The notes beneath the pieces are model-generated. The model saw only the letters and a list, made by a program, of their open reading frames with translations, was not told where the DNA came from and searched no databases. Positions 52,347-61,235 of a DNA stretch of 64,000 nt are shown piece after piece; position 1 is the first letter of the stretch, and each line of letters opens with the position of its first letter. Made by a program: the position numbers and the translations under genes. Source of the stretch: Micromonospora endolithica. Lineage in GTDB: Bacteria; Actinomycetota; Actinomycetes; Mycobacteriales; Micromonosporaceae. The stretch lies in the NCBI RefSeq assembly GCF_003626595.1, contig NZ_RBAK01000002.1, forward strand, positions 638,416-702,415, in the 5' to 3' direction.

Positions 52347-52364
52347 TATGTTGGCGCTAACATA
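52347..52364. promoter_or_regulatory. LacI-family operator upstream of the lectin/beta-helix gene
   Basis: TATGTTGGCGCTAACATA is an 18-base palindrome with one mismatched pair, centred on GCGC. It matches the common actinobacterial LacI-type site TGTTAGCGCTAACA and is AT-rich against this background. It is about 130 bases upstream of the start. No LacI gene is in the window. Confidence 0.7.
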
Positions 52365-52456
52365 GATAGATGTCAAGCAATCTCACCCGTTGACGTGCAG
52401 CGAGGGTCGACCACGAAGCAGATGTGAGAAACGGCGAGAGGTGGGCCGGAAACGGA

Positions 52457-52494
52457 TCAGCGGCCTGGTCGATGGTGCTCGACCAGGCCGCTGA
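52457..52494 (-). terminator. Hairpin terminator of tRNA-Ala
   Basis: Perfect 16-base arms (52457-52472 and 52479-52494) with a 6-base loop, 17 bases past the tRNA 3' end. Confidence 0.9.
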
Positions 52495-52510
52495 CCTGCT
52501 GTCCCAAGGG

Positions 52511-52583
52511 TGGAGCCGAGGGGACTCGAACCCCTGACCCCCACACTGCCAGTGTGGTGCGCTACCAGCTGCGCCACGGCCCC
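52511..52583 (-). tRNA. tRNA-Ala (GGC anticodon)
   Basis: The minus strand folds as a full cloverleaf. The acceptor stem GGGGCCG pairs with CGGCTCC and includes the G3:U70 pair that identifies alanine tRNA. The anticodon loop is CTGGCAG, anticodon GGC, in a stem CCACA/TGTGG, and the T-loop is GGTTCGAGTCC. CCA is not encoded. A strong hairpin follows. Confidence 0.95.
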
Positions 52584-52670
52584 TTGCCTCGTCCCGGTCG
52601 CCCGGGCACGGGAAGAACTATACACACGGCGTTCGGCATGGTCATCTCACGGGGGTACCCCCGGAAGACG

Positions 52671-53225
52671 TCAGTTGAGGGCCACGTCGGCGGGGAAGTG
52701 CGCGACCGCCGCCATCATCCCGCCCTGCCTGCGCAGCACCATCGGCCAGAGGTCGTCGGGGCGTTCGACGAAGGCGTCACCGGGCAGGGCGTCGAGCACG
52801 AACCAGGAACCGTCCTCGATCTCCTGCTCCACCTGACCGGCTCCCCAGCCGGAGTAGCCGGCGAACACCCGGATGGCACCGAGGTTCTCCCGCAGCCGCT
52901 CCGGGTCCACCGACAGGTCCAGCGTCCCGACGGCGCCGGAGACCTGGTGGAAACCCTTGACCCGCTGCACCGGGTGCCGCATCCGGGCCAGGCAGATGGC
53001 CGAGTCCGGCTGCACCGGGCCGCCCTCGAACAGGACCGCGGGATGCCGCGCCAGCTCGCTCCAGTCACCCAGCACGTCGGCGACCGGAACCTCGGTCGCC
53101 CGGTTCAGGACCACGCCGAGGGCCCCGCCGGGCTCGTGCGCCACCAGCAGCACGACCGTTCGGTCGAAGTTCGGGTCCTTCAGCGCGGGAGTGGCCACCA
53201 GGAGTCGCCCGGTCATCGACTCCAT
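52671..53225 (-). CDS. YqgE/AlgH family protein
   Basis: From ATG 53225 the product is 184 residues; ATG 53216 or further upstream starts cannot be excluded. SMTGRLLVATPALKDPNFDR opens the family domain; FEGGPVQPDSAICLAR and AGYSGWGAGQVEQEIEDGSW are its hallmark segments. The family (AlgH/YqgE) is conserved in bacteria and structurally known, but its molecular role is unsettled. It is divergent from the phosphorylase gene at 53411. Confidence 0.93.
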   Translation of the reverse strand: MESMTGRLLVATPALKDPNFDRTVVLLVAHEPGGALGVVLNRATEVPVADVLGDWSELARHPAVLFEGGPVQPDSAICLARMRHPVQRVKGFHQVSGAVGTLDLSVDPERLRENLGAIRVFAGYSGWGAGQVEQEIEDGSWFVLDALPGDAFVERPDDLWPMVLRRQGGMMAAVAHFPADVALN

Positions 53226-53410
53226 CGCCCGCCCGCCGATCGCCTGCCCCTCTCCCTGCATGCCGGACACGGTCAGACCGGCCCCATCGGCACGCACCGG
53301 GGCACCGGTGCCATCCGTGCTCTCAACGCCATGCCTGGCACCATAGCCTGCACCCGAGCCGGTGGCTAAGGTCTGACCGTCGGGTGATCGACAGGAAGAG
53401 GGAGGACCAG

Positions 53411-54214
53411 GTGAGTCCCACGGCGGAACTGGCGGTCATCGGCGGGTCGGGCCTCTACGCCCTCCTCGACGGCGCCACCGAGCACGAGGTGGAGACACCG
53501 TACGGCCGGCCCTCCGACGCGATCACGATCGCCGAGGTCGGCGGGCGCCGGGTGGCGTTCCTCCCCCGACACGGCCGGGACCACCGGCACCCGCCGCACC
53601 GGATCCCCTACCGCGCGAACCTGTGGGCGTTGCGGTCCCTCGGCGTACGCCAGGTGCTCGCCCCCTGCGCGGTCGGTGGCCTCCGCCCGGAGCTGGGACC
53701 GGGGACCTTCGTGGTGCCCGACCAACTGGTCGACCGCACCAGCGGCCGGACGCAGACCTACTACGACCAGGGCGCGGTGCACGTCTCGTTCGCCGACCCG
53801 TACTGCCCGACCGGCCGTCGTACGCTGCTCGACTCGGCGGCCCGGCACCGCGTCGCGGCGGTCGACGGCGGCACGGTCGTGGTGGTGGAGGGGCCCCGCT
53901 TCTCCACCCGCGCCGAGTCGCGCTGGTTCACCGCGATCGGTGGGGCGGTGGTCAACATGACCGGGCACCCGGAGGCCGTGCTGGCCCGGGAACTGGCGCT
54001 CTGCTACTCCTCCATCGCGTTGGTCACCGACCACGACGCCGGTGTGGCCGGTGGGGAGGCGGTGACCCAGGAGGAGGTGTTCCGGGTCTTCGGGGAGAAC
54101 ACCGACCGGCTGCGCGGCCTGCTGCTGGCGGCGGTGGCCGCCCTGCCGGCCGATCGCGACTGCGACTGCGGGCGCGCCCTGGACGGGATCAAGTTGCCGT
54201 TCCCGCTGCCCTGA
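53411..54214 (+). CDS. mtnP: S-methyl-5'-thioadenosine phosphorylase-like purine phosphorylase
   Basis: GTG 53411 (GGAGG upstream) gives 267 residues, the usual MTAP length. Features are LAVIGGSGLYALLDGATEHE, FLPRHGRDHRHPPHRIPYRA, the phosphate/ribose region VVVVEGPRFSTRAESRWFTA, and the base-pocket NMTGHPEAVLARELALCYSS followed by LVTDHDAGV. The TDHDAG pocket suggests MTA or a 6-oxopurine; the family splits on this residue, so nucleoside preference is uncertain. It cleaves methylthioadenosine, a by-product of polyamine and other SAM reactions, in the cytoplasm. Confidence 0.88.
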   Translation: MSPTAELAVIGGSGLYALLDGATEHEVETPYGRPSDAITIAEVGGRRVAFLPRHGRDHRHPPHRIPYRANLWALRSLGVRQVLAPCAVGGLRPELGPGTFVVPDQLVDRTSGRTQTYYDQGAVHVSFADPYCPTGRRTLLDSAARHRVAAVDGGTVVVVEGPRFSTRAESRWFTAIGGAVVNMTGHPEAVLARELALCYSSIALVTDHDAGVAGGEAVTQEEVFRVFGENTDRLRGLLLAAVAALPADRDCDCGRALDGIKLPFPLP

Positions 54215-54314
54215 GCGCGTTACCGGCGGCGCCCGGGTCCTTCCCGGGATTGCCCGGCCCCGCCTCGGCGAAACGCCGCAGCGGGCGGCTGAGCGGCGCT
54301 AGCGTCTGAAGACG

Positions 54315-55910
54315 ATGGCTACGGTCCGCGACACCACGTACGACCTGCTGCGCGCCCTGGGCATGACCACCGTCTTCGGCAACCCCGGTTCCACCGAGGA
54401 GCCGTTCCTCGAAGCCTTCCCGGACGACTTCCACTATGTGCACGCGCTGCACGAGGCGACCGCGGTGGCGATGGCCGACGGGTACACCCAGGTCACCGGC
54501 CGCCCGGCGCACGTCAACCTGCACACCGCCCCGGGCACCGGCAACGCCATGGGCAACCTGGTCACCGCCTGGCACAACCGCGCGCCGCTGATCGTCACCG
54601 CCGGGCAGCAGAGCCGCGAGATGCTGCTGCTGGAGCCCCGGCTGACCAGTCGCCGGGCGACCGAACTGCCCCAGCCGTACGTGAAGTGGAGCCACGAACC
54701 GGTCCGCGCGCAGGACATCCCGGCGGCGGTGATGCGGGCGTACGCCACCGCCGTGCAGCCACCGGCGGGGCCGGTCTTCCTGTCGCTGCCCCTGGACGAC
54801 TGGGCGCAACCGGCCGACCCGCCGCCCCCGGTGCGCACGGTGTCCACCCGGATCGCCCCGGACCCGTACCGGCTGGGCGAGTTCGCCGCCATGCTGGCGG
54901 CCAGCCGGGCGCCCGCCCTGGTGCTGGGCGCGGCGGTGGACCGGGCCGGCGCCTGGGCGGCGGCGGTGGCCCTGGCCGAACGGCTCGGCGCGCCGGTGTG
55001 GACGGCACCGGCGCCGGAGCGCACCGCCTTCCCCGAGGACCACCCGCACTACCAGGGCGTGCTGCCGTACGCGATCGCGCCGCTGGCCGAGAAGCTGCGC
55101 GGCCACGACACGGTGCTGGTGGTCGGCGCGCCGGTGTTCCGGTACTACCCGCACGTCCCCGGCGACCACCTGCCCGCCGGCGTACGCCTGCTGCACGTCA
55201 CCGACGACCCGGAGGAGGCGGCGCGGGCCCCGGTGGGCGACAGCCTGCTCGGCGACGCCGGCCTGACGCTGGCGGACCTGCTCGACCTGCTTCCCGGTGC
55301 GGACCGGCCACCGCCACCGGCGCGGCCCGTGCCCGCGCCCCCGGCGGAGGGTCTGCCGCTCGACGCGGACGCGCTCTTCGCCGCCCTGGCCCGGCACTGG
55401 CCGGGCGACGGGGTGCTGGTGCAGGAGTCGCCGTCGAACCTGTCGGCGTTGCGCCGCCGGCTGCCGATCACCCGGGGAGGCTCGTACTTCACCATGGCCA
55501 GCGGCGGCCTCGGCTACGGCCTGCCGGCGGCGGTCGGGATCGCGCTCGCGCAGCGGGACACCGGCCGGAACCGGCCGGTCGTCGCGGTGATCGGCGACGG
55601 CTCGTTCCACTATTCGGTGCAGTCCCTCTGGACCGCCGCCCGGTTGGCACTGCCGCTGGTCGTGGTGGTGCCGGTCAACCAGCAGTACGCGATTCTCAAG
55701 TCGTTCGCCGAGTTCAAGCAGACCCCGGGCGTGCCCGGGCTGGACCTGCCCGGGATGGACCTCACGGCGCTGGCCCGGGGCTACGGGTGCGCGGCCGAGG
55801 TGGTCGAGACGCCCGACCAGCTCGGCACCGCCCTGGCGAGCGGCCTGCGGGCGGACCGGCCGACGGTGCTGCCGGTGCCGATCCGGACCGAGATACCCGA
55901 CCTGCTCTGA
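54315..55910 (+). CDS. mdlC: ThDP-dependent decarboxylase, benzoylformate decarboxylase-like
   Basis: The 531-residue protein starts at ATG 54315. The N-terminal Pyr domain has GMTTVFGNPGSTEEPFLEAF (the Ser used by benzoylformate decarboxylase), the ThDP-activating Glu in ALHEATAVAMADGYTQVTGR and a His in LHTAPGTGNAMGNLVTAWHN. The PP domain has VIGDGSFHYSVQSLWTAARL (GDG...N-type motif with variant end). This supports 2-oxoacid decarboxylation to an aldehyde. No mandelate genes are nearby, so the physiological substrate is open. Confidence 0.85.
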   Translation: MATVRDTTYDLLRALGMTTVFGNPGSTEEPFLEAFPDDFHYVHALHEATAVAMADGYTQVTGRPAHVNLHTAPGTGNAMGNLVTAWHNRAPLIVTAGQQSREMLLLEPRLTSRRATELPQPYVKWSHEPVRAQDIPAAVMRAYATAVQPPAGPVFLSLPLDDWAQPADPPPPVRTVSTRIAPDPYRLGEFAAMLAASRAPALVLGAAVDRAGAWAAAVALAERLGAPVWTAPAPERTAFPEDHPHYQGVLPYAIAPLAEKLRGHDTVLVVGAPVFRYYPHVPGDHLPAGVRLLHVTDDPEEAARAPVGDSLLGDAGLTLADLLDLLPGADRPPPPARPVPAPPAEGLPLDADALFAALARHWPGDGVLVQESPSNLSALRRRLPITRGGSYFTMASGGLGYGLPAAVGIALAQRDTGRNRPVVAVIGDGSFHYSVQSLWTAARLALPLVVVVPVNQQYAILKSFAEFKQTPGVPGLDLPGMDLTALARGYGCAAEVVETPDQLGTALASGLRADRPTVLPVPIRTEIPDLL

Positions 55911-55933
55911 ATGCCCCGCCGCCGGCCTGGACG

Positions 55934-56911
55934 TCAGGGCGCGACGAGCAACAGTTGGCCGGTGAGCACGTCGAGCACGGGACGGTCGCCCAGCGGCGCG
56001 TCCAGGGTGGCCGTGACCGGTTCCAGCTTGAGCAGCGACCGGCACACGCCGGTGGACCGCACCACCCCGCCGCCGACGACCACCACGTGGTCGTGCTCCT
56101 GCACCAGAGGGGTGATCCCGGTGTCGCACGCGCCCACCCCGAGCTGCCAGGTGAGGGTCGTGCCGTCCTGCGTACGCAGGCCGCCCTGCGCGCCGACCAG
56201 TTCCGTCGGCGCGGTCCCCGCCGGCGCCGGCGGTTCGGGAAGCGGGACGACCGCCGACGGTGCGACGGCGACCCGGGCCACCGGTGCGTCGATCTCCGCC
56301 ACGTCGAACAGCCAGGCCGGCACCGTCGCCTCGCCCCGGCTGGTCCGCAGCGGCACGGTGCCCAGCCGTACGCCGGTCACGGTCAGCGGGACACAGGCGT
56401 CCGCCGGCGAACTCACCGCGTCGTCCGGCCCACCGGGCGCCTCGGCGGGCGGGGTCATCGGCGCCTTCGGCCGTCCCGGGCAGGTCGGCGGGTCACCCTG
56501 GTCCAGCTGCCGGTACGCCTCGGCCGCAGCCACCAGCGGGACGGTCAGCGTCCCGTCCGGGAACCGGATCGTCCCGTCCTTCGGCACCGCGGTGGGCAGC
56601 GCCACCTGGTCGCGGTACCACCCGAGGCCGAAGGCCGTCTTCGTCTCCGCGGAGAACCCGGGATCACCGACCAGGACGGTCGGCTCCTGCAACGGCACAT
56701 AGCCGGTACGCCACGCCGGCACCGGCCGCCACGCGGCGGCGACCTCGGTGGCCCGCGTCGTGAACGACTCCCACCGGTCCGGGCCGCCCGGCCCGGGGGT
56801 CGCTGTGCCTCCCGTCGCGGGGCTTCCCGGCGAGGCACGATCCACCGGTGCGCAACCGGCGGACACGACCACCAGCACGGACAGACCCACCAGCATTCCC
56901 ACCCGACGCAT
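55934..56911 (-). CDS. Lipoprotein of unknown function
   Basis: ATG 56911 gives 325 residues with a lipoprotein signal, GMLVGLSVLVVVSAGCAPVD; the lipid-modified Cys is near residue 20. A Gly/Pro/Thr tether follows. The folded part (about 275 residues) is beta-rich with several cysteines and no recognised motif (TEVAAAWRPVPAWRTGYVPL; DTGITPLVQEHDHVVVVGGG). It should be anchored on the outer face of the membrane. It converges on the decarboxylase with a 23-base gap. Confidence 0.8.
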   Translation of the reverse strand: MRRVGMLVGLSVLVVVSAGCAPVDRASPGSPATGGTATPGPGGPDRWESFTTRATEVAAAWRPVPAWRTGYVPLQEPTVLVGDPGFSAETKTAFGLGWYRDQVALPTAVPKDGTIRFPDGTLTVPLVAAAEAYRQLDQGDPPTCPGRPKAPMTPPAEAPGGPDDAVSSPADACVPLTVTGVRLGTVPLRTSRGEATVPAWLFDVAEIDAPVARVAVAPSAVVPLPEPPAPAGTAPTELVGAQGGLRTQDGTTLTWQLGVGACDTGITPLVQEHDHVVVVGGGVVRSTGVCRSLLKLEPVTATLDAPLGDRPVLDVLTGQLLLVAP

Positions 56912-56979
56912 ACCCCTCAGACGCTCCCCATCCCCCACCGGTTCCCCACCCACCCCCCACCCCCCCACCGCCCCAGGGC

Positions 56980-57040
56980 GGTGATCATGGGGTTGACGGA
57001 GGATTTGGAGATCGATTCAGCCGTCAACGCCATGATCACC
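56980..57040. terminator. Long imperfect hairpin upstream of the lipoprotein gene
   Basis: Twenty-base arms (56980-56999 and 57021-57040, 19 of 20 matching) with a 21-base loop. It lies between the tmRNA terminator and the lipoprotein start, so its role as terminator for either is uncertain; it may instead be a dispersed inverted repeat. Confidence 0.6.
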
Positions 57041-57088
57041 GAGGAAGGTGGGGGACCGACCGGGGGTGGGACGGGGGCCGGAGACGAC

Positions 57089-57121
57089 TGTGCGCCCCGG
57101 TCCGGTGGACCGGGGCGCACA
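57089..57121 (-). terminator. tmRNA terminator hairpin
   Basis: Perfect 15-base arms (57089-57103 and 57107-57121) with a GGT loop, 8 bases past the tmRNA 3' end. Confidence 0.9.
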
Positions 57122-57128
57122 GGTGAGG

Positions 57129-57504
57129 TGGTGGAGGTGCCGGGAATCGAACCCGGGTCCTTCGCCGGTTTGTCAGGGCTTCTCCGAGCGCAGCTCGCTG
57201 TGCCTCTACTCGGCCCCACCGCTCACGCGAGCAAGTTGGTGTGACGGGCCCAGTCGCTGATTGATCTCGCCGCACGGACCCCGCGACCGGGTCCGATTGG
57301 CCAGCCTTCTAACTGATGCCGGCTACTGGGACGAAGGCGTTCCCAGGCCGACAGACTCAGCTACTCGCCTCAGGCGGCGAGAGCGAAGTCAGCGCGATTG
57401 TTCTTGGCGCTTATAAATTTCCGACGACCGATTCTCGAGACGACGTCGGCTTCCTCGGCTCGCTTCCCCTGTCGCTGCGTACGAAGTCGAAACCAGTCAC
57501 CCCC
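57129..57504 (-). ncRNA. ssrA: tmRNA (transfer-messenger RNA)
   Basis: The minus strand starts GGGGGTGACTGGTTTCGACT, the tmRNA 5' tRNA-like end, and ends GGTTCGATTCCCGGCACCTC then CACCA. The acceptor arms GGGGGTG and CACCTCC pair with a G3:U70 alanine identity pair. The tag frame reads AKNNRADFALAA then TGA (57408-57370), fitting actinobacterial tags ending ALAA. With SmpB, encoded just upstream, it frees stalled ribosomes and tags the product for proteolysis. A TAGTCT about 37 bases upstream is a possible -10, implying 5' trimming. Confidence 0.95.
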
Positions 57505-57605
57505 TCGACAGGCCGCCGATGTGGCGGCACTGACAAGACTAACGCCTGCCGCAACGGGTTTCATCCCGAGCCCCGGGCCGGCGTGCCGAACCGGACAGAC
57601 GGGAC

Positions 57606-58085
57606 TCAGTCCTCCATACCCTTGCCGCGCCGGCCGGAGGCCCGGGCGATCTCCCGGTCCGCGTCCCGCTTGGCGAGGTCCTGCCGCTTGTCGTAGGACT
57701 TCTTGCCCTTGGCCAGCGCGATCTCCACCTTCGCCCAGCCGTCGGAGAAGTAGACCTGCAACGGGACCACGGTCAGGCCACCCTCGCGGGTCTTGCCGAT
57801 CAGCCGGTCGATCTCCATCCGGTTGAGCAGCAGCTTGCGGGTACGCCGGGGCTCGTGGTTGGTCCAGGTGCCCTGGGTGTATTCCGGGATGTGCATGCCG
57901 TGCAGGTAGAGCTCGCCGTCGCGCTCCTGGGCGAACGCGTCGACCAGCGACGCGCGCCCCGCGCGCAGGGACTTGACCTCGGTGCCGGTCAACGCCATGC
58001 CCGCCTCGTAGGTGTCGAGGATCGCGTAGTCGTGCCGGGCCTTCTTGTTGGAGGCGACGACCTTGCGTCCCTTTTCCCGTGGCAT
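57606..58085 (-). CDS. smpB: SsrA-binding protein SmpB
   Basis: ATG 58085 gives 159 residues, the usual SmpB size; upstream frame extension is unneeded. [40 protein letters not shown] and [20 protein letters not shown] are the SmpB OB-fold signatures, and the basic C-terminal tail ([20 protein letters not shown]) mimics a codon-anticodon arm in the ribosome. It binds the tmRNA encoded 100 bases downstream on the same strand. Confidence 0.97.
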   Translation of the reverse strand: MPREKGRKVVASNKKARHDYAILDTYEAGMALTGTEVKSLRAGRASLVDAFAQERDGELYLHGMHIPEYTQGTWTNHEPRRTRKLLLNRMEIDRLIGKTREGGLTVVPLQVYFSDGWAKVEIALAKGKKSYDKRQDLAKRDADREIARASGRRGKGMED

Positions 58086-58230
58086 CGGCGCCACCCCCTC
58101 TCCTGGTCGTTCCGCGGCCGGCCGCGGAGCGGAGATCATGCTACCCGAACGGTAAGCGCCCGCCGGCTCCCATTATTCCGGGCCGCTCCGGGGCGGCGGG
58201 CCGCGCCCGCGGGCCGGCCGGAGCCGGGTA

Positions 58231-58300
58231 CGCCGACGGCCACCGCGTGTTCCCGGAGCCTGGAGGAGGCGTCGGGACGCAGCCGCGGTGGCCGTCGGCG
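58231..58300 (-). terminator. Hairpin after ftsX
   Basis: Perfect 17-base arms (58231-58247 and 58284-58300) with a 36-base loop that itself can pair partly, beginning 8 bases after the ftsX stop. It separates ftsEX from smpB. Confidence 0.75.
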
Positions 58301-58307
58301 GAAAGCG

Positions 58308-59183
58308 CTAGACCCGCAGGTAGAATCGGAGCGTCACCCAGGCGGTGACCGCGCTGATCAGGGCGCCGACACCGGCCATCACCGGGAAGGTCACGAACAC
58401 CTCGCCCCAGCTGACCGGAGCGAACAGCCCCTGGAGCGCGCTCAGCGCCCCGTCGAAGAGGAACTTCTTCAACCCGATCAGGGCGAAGAGGCCGACAACC
58501 GATCCGATCAGGCCGGCCACCACCGCCTCCAGCACGAACGGTGCCTGGATGAACCAGTTCGACGCGCCCACCAGCTTCATGACCGCCACCTCACGCCGCT
58601 TGCTGTACGCGGCGACCTGGATGGTGTTCGCGACCAGCAACAGGGCCGCGACGGCCATGGCGATGGCCGCCACCAGGGCGATGTTCTGCCCGGCGGTGAA
58701 GAGGTCGAAGATCTTGTCCAGCACCCGGCTCTGGTCGACCACCTGGTCGACGCCCTCGACGGTCGAGTACTGCTCCGAGATGGCCTTGTATTCCTCGGGG
58801 TTGACCAGGTTGACGCGGAAGGACTGGGGCAGCTGCTCCGCCTTGACCACGCTCAGCAGGTCGGGCGAGTCCCGGAACATCTCCTGGAAGCGCTTGTACG
58901 CCTCGTCCTTGTCGACGTAGTTGACCTCGCGGACGAGTGGGTCGCCCTCCAGTTTGGTCCTGATGTCGGCGACCTGCTGCTCGCTGGCCTCCTTCTCCAG
59001 GAAGATCGACACCTGGATGTTGTCGAAGTACAGCTGCTTCATGTCGGCGACCTTGGTGTAGATCAGGCCGCTGGCACCCAGCATGGTCAGCGAAACCGCC
59101 ATCGTGATGATCATCGCGACGGTCATGGTCACGTTGCGCCACAGTCCAACCAGTACCTCGGACAGGACGTATTTCACGCGCAT
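58308..59183 (-). CDS. ftsX: Cell-division ABC transporter permease FtsX
   Basis: ATG 59183 (GGAGGAATCCCCG upstream) gives 291 residues with the FtsX plan: one N-terminal membrane helix (TVAMIITMAVSLTMLGASGL), an extracytoplasmic domain to about residue 165, and three more helices (LVAAIAMAVAALLLVANTIQ; VLEAVVAGLIGSVVGLFALI; VFVTFPVMAGVGALISAVTA). FtsEX controls peptidoglycan hydrolases at the septum. FtsE is encoded 67 bases upstream on the same strand. Confidence 0.97.
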   Translation of the reverse strand: MRVKYVLSEVLVGLWRNVTMTVAMIITMAVSLTMLGASGLIYTKVADMKQLYFDNIQVSIFLEKEASEQQVADIRTKLEGDPLVREVNYVDKDEAYKRFQEMFRDSPDLLSVVKAEQLPQSFRVNLVNPEEYKAISEQYSTVEGVDQVVDQSRVLDKIFDLFTAGQNIALVAAIAMAVAALLLVANTIQVAAYSKRREVAVMKLVGASNWFIQAPFVLEAVVAGLIGSVVGLFALIGLKKFLFDGALSALQGLFAPVSWGEVFVTFPVMAGVGALISAVTAWVTLRFYLRV

Positions 59184-59250
59184 CGGGGATTCCTCCGGGT
59201 CTCCGGCATGAGGTGTTCGTCGTCAGGCTGCGCAGGGGTGAGAAGCCGGC

Positions 59251-59931
59251 TCACCCGTAGACGCCGCGGGCCTGGTCGCGCACGATGCGGCCGCTCTCGA
59301 TCTCGACGACGCGGCGGCGCATCTGGTTCACGATGTTGGAGTCGTGCGTGACCATCACGACGGTCGTGCCGGTGCGGTTGATCCGGTCCAGCAGGCGCAT
59401 GATCTCGATCGAGGTGTCCGGGTCCAGGTTTCCGGTCGGCTCGTCCGCGAGCAGGATCAGCGGGCGGTTGACGAACGCCCGCGCGACGGCCACCCGCTGC
59501 TGCTCACCACCGGAGAGCTCGTGCGGGTAACGGTGCTCCTTGCCACCGAGCCCGACCAGCTCCAGCACCTCGGGAACGACCCGGCGGGCGACCGCCTTGG
59601 TCTTGCCGATCACCTCGAGGGCGAACGCCACGTTCTCGTACGCGGTGCGGTTGGGCAGCAACCGGAAGTCCTGGAAGACGCAGCCGATCGAGCGCCGGAA
59701 GTGGGGTCGCTTCCAGGAACGCATCGACGTGACGTCCTTGCTGTTGACGATGACCCGACCCTTGTTGGGCGAGACCTCGTGCAGCAACAGCTTGATGATG
59801 GTGGACTTGCCGGAGCCGGATGGACCGATGAAGAAGACGAACTCGCCCTTCTCGATCGAGACGGACACGTTGTCGAGCGAAGGCCGGGACGCCTTCGGGT
59901 ACGTCTTCGTCACTTGCTCAAGCTGAATCAC
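59251..59931 (-). CDS. ftsE: Cell-division ATP-binding protein FtsE
   Basis: GTG 59931 gives 226 residues, the standard FtsE size, opening [20 protein letters not shown]. Walker A is [20 protein letters not shown], the ABC signature [15 protein letters not shown], and Walker [15 protein letters not shown]. It works with FtsX at the division septum. The upstream in-frame region adds no conserved sequence, so GTG 59931 is preferred. Confidence 0.97.
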   Translation of the reverse strand: MIQLEQVTKTYPKASRPSLDNVSVSIEKGEFVFFIGPSGSGKSTIIKLLLHEVSPNKGRVIVNSKDVTSMRSWKRPHFRRSIGCVFQDFRLLPNRTAYENVAFALEVIGKTKAVARRVVPEVLELVGLGGKEHRYPHELSGGEQQRVAVARAFVNRPLILLADEPTGNLDPDTSIEIMRLLDRINRTGTTVVMVTHDSNIVNQMRRRVVEIESGRIVRDQARGVYG

Positions 59932-60049
59932 GGGTCGTGAGTCTACGCGGTGTAACCGGAGAGCCAAGTGCCAAGCCCCTCCGTTGGGAGGCGAGTCATC
60001 GATTCACGGGGAAAAGAGAAGATCGATGACGCGCTCCGCCCGGAGATCG

Positions 60050-61171
60050 TCACGCACCGTCGCCGGCAAGCTGCTGCTGCTTGCGCCAGCGAATCCCCGC
60101 CTCGATGAAGCTGTCCAGTTCGCCGTCGAAGACGGAGGACGGATTGCCGGTCTCCTGCTCGGTTCGGAGATCCTTCACCATCTGATACGGGTGCAGGACG
60201 TACGAGCGCATCTGGTCGCCCCACGAGCCGGCGGCGTCGGTCTTGAGCCCGGCCATCTTGGCCTGCTCCTCCTGCCGCTTGCGCTCCAGCAGCCGGGCCT
60301 GGAGCACCCGCAGCGCGGACGCCTTGTTCTGCAACTGGGACTTCTCGTTCTGGCAGGTCACCACGATGCCGGTCGGGATGTGGGTGAGCCGGACGGCGGA
60401 GTCGGTGGTGTTGACGCTCTGCCCACCCGGGCCCGAGGACCGGTAGACGTCGACCCGCATCTCGTTCTCGGGGATGTCGATGTGGTCGGTCTGCTCCACC
60501 ACCGGCAGCACCTCGACGCCGGCGAAGCTGGTCTGCCGCCGGCCCTGGTTGTCGAAGGGACTGATCCGGACCAGCCGGTGGGTGCCCGACTCGACGCTGA
60601 GCGTGCCGTAGGCGTACGGCACCTTGACCGTGAAGGTGGCCGACTTCAGGCCCGCCTCCTCGGCGTACGAGGTCTCGTAGACCTCGGTCGGGTAGCCGTG
60701 CCGCTCGGCCCAGCGCAGGTACATCCGTAGCAGCATCTCGGCGAAGTCCGCCGCGTCCACGCCGCCCGCGCCGGCGCGGATCGCCACCAGCGCCTCCCGG
60801 GAGTCGTACTCCCCGGAGAGCAGCGTGCGGACCTCCATCTCCTCGATGGCCTTGGCCAGCCCCGCGATCTCCGTCTCGACCTCGGTGAGCACCCCCGGGT
60901 CGGACTCCGCCTCGGCCAGCTCCAGCAGCACCTGGGCGTCGTCCAGGCGGGAACGCAGCGAGCCGAGCTTGCTGATCTCGCCGTTGACGTACGACAGTTG
61001 GGAGGTGACCTGCTGAGCCTTGGCCTGGTCGTCCCAGAGGTCGGGGACGGATGCCTCCTGCTCCAGGCGGGCCTTGTCCTCCTGGAGGCGGTCGACGTCG
61101 AGCACCGACTCGATGTTCCGGAGGGTGGCGTCGAGGTCCTTGAGCTGTTCGGCGTAATCGGCAGCGGTCAC
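60050..61171 (-). CDS. prfB: Peptide chain release factor 2
   Basis: GTG 61171 gives 373 residues. The GGQ loop is in [20 protein letters not shown] and the stop-codon-reading tripeptide SPF is in [20 protein letters not shown], which identifies RF2 (UGA/UAA) over RF1. The gene is continuous: the autoregulatory in-frame UGA and +1 frameshift known in E. coli prfB are absent. It precedes ftsE on the same strand, a conserved actinobacterial order. A 9-base-arm hairpin (59995-60030) may end it. Confidence 0.97.
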   Translation of the reverse strand: MTAADYAEQLKDLDATLRNIESVLDVDRLQEDKARLEQEASVPDLWDDQAKAQQVTSQLSYVNGEISKLGSLRSRLDDAQVLLELAEAESDPGVLTEVETEIAGLAKAIEEMEVRTLLSGEYDSREALVAIRAGAGGVDAADFAEMLLRMYLRWAERHGYPTEVYETSYAEEAGLKSATFTVKVPYAYGTLSVESGTHRLVRISPFDNQGRRQTSFAGVEVLPVVEQTDHIDIPENEMRVDVYRSSGPGGQSVNTTDSAVRLTHIPTGIVVTCQNEKSQLQNKASALRVLQARLLERKRQEEQAKMAGLKTDAAGSWGDQMRSYVLHPYQMVKDLRTEQETGNPSSVFDGELDSFIEAGIRWRKQQQLAGDGA

Positions 61172-61235
61172 GACAGACAAGCGTACTTGGCGTACGGCGA
61201 TCCGCTCGCGTCACACCACCGACCAGCGAAGTCGA

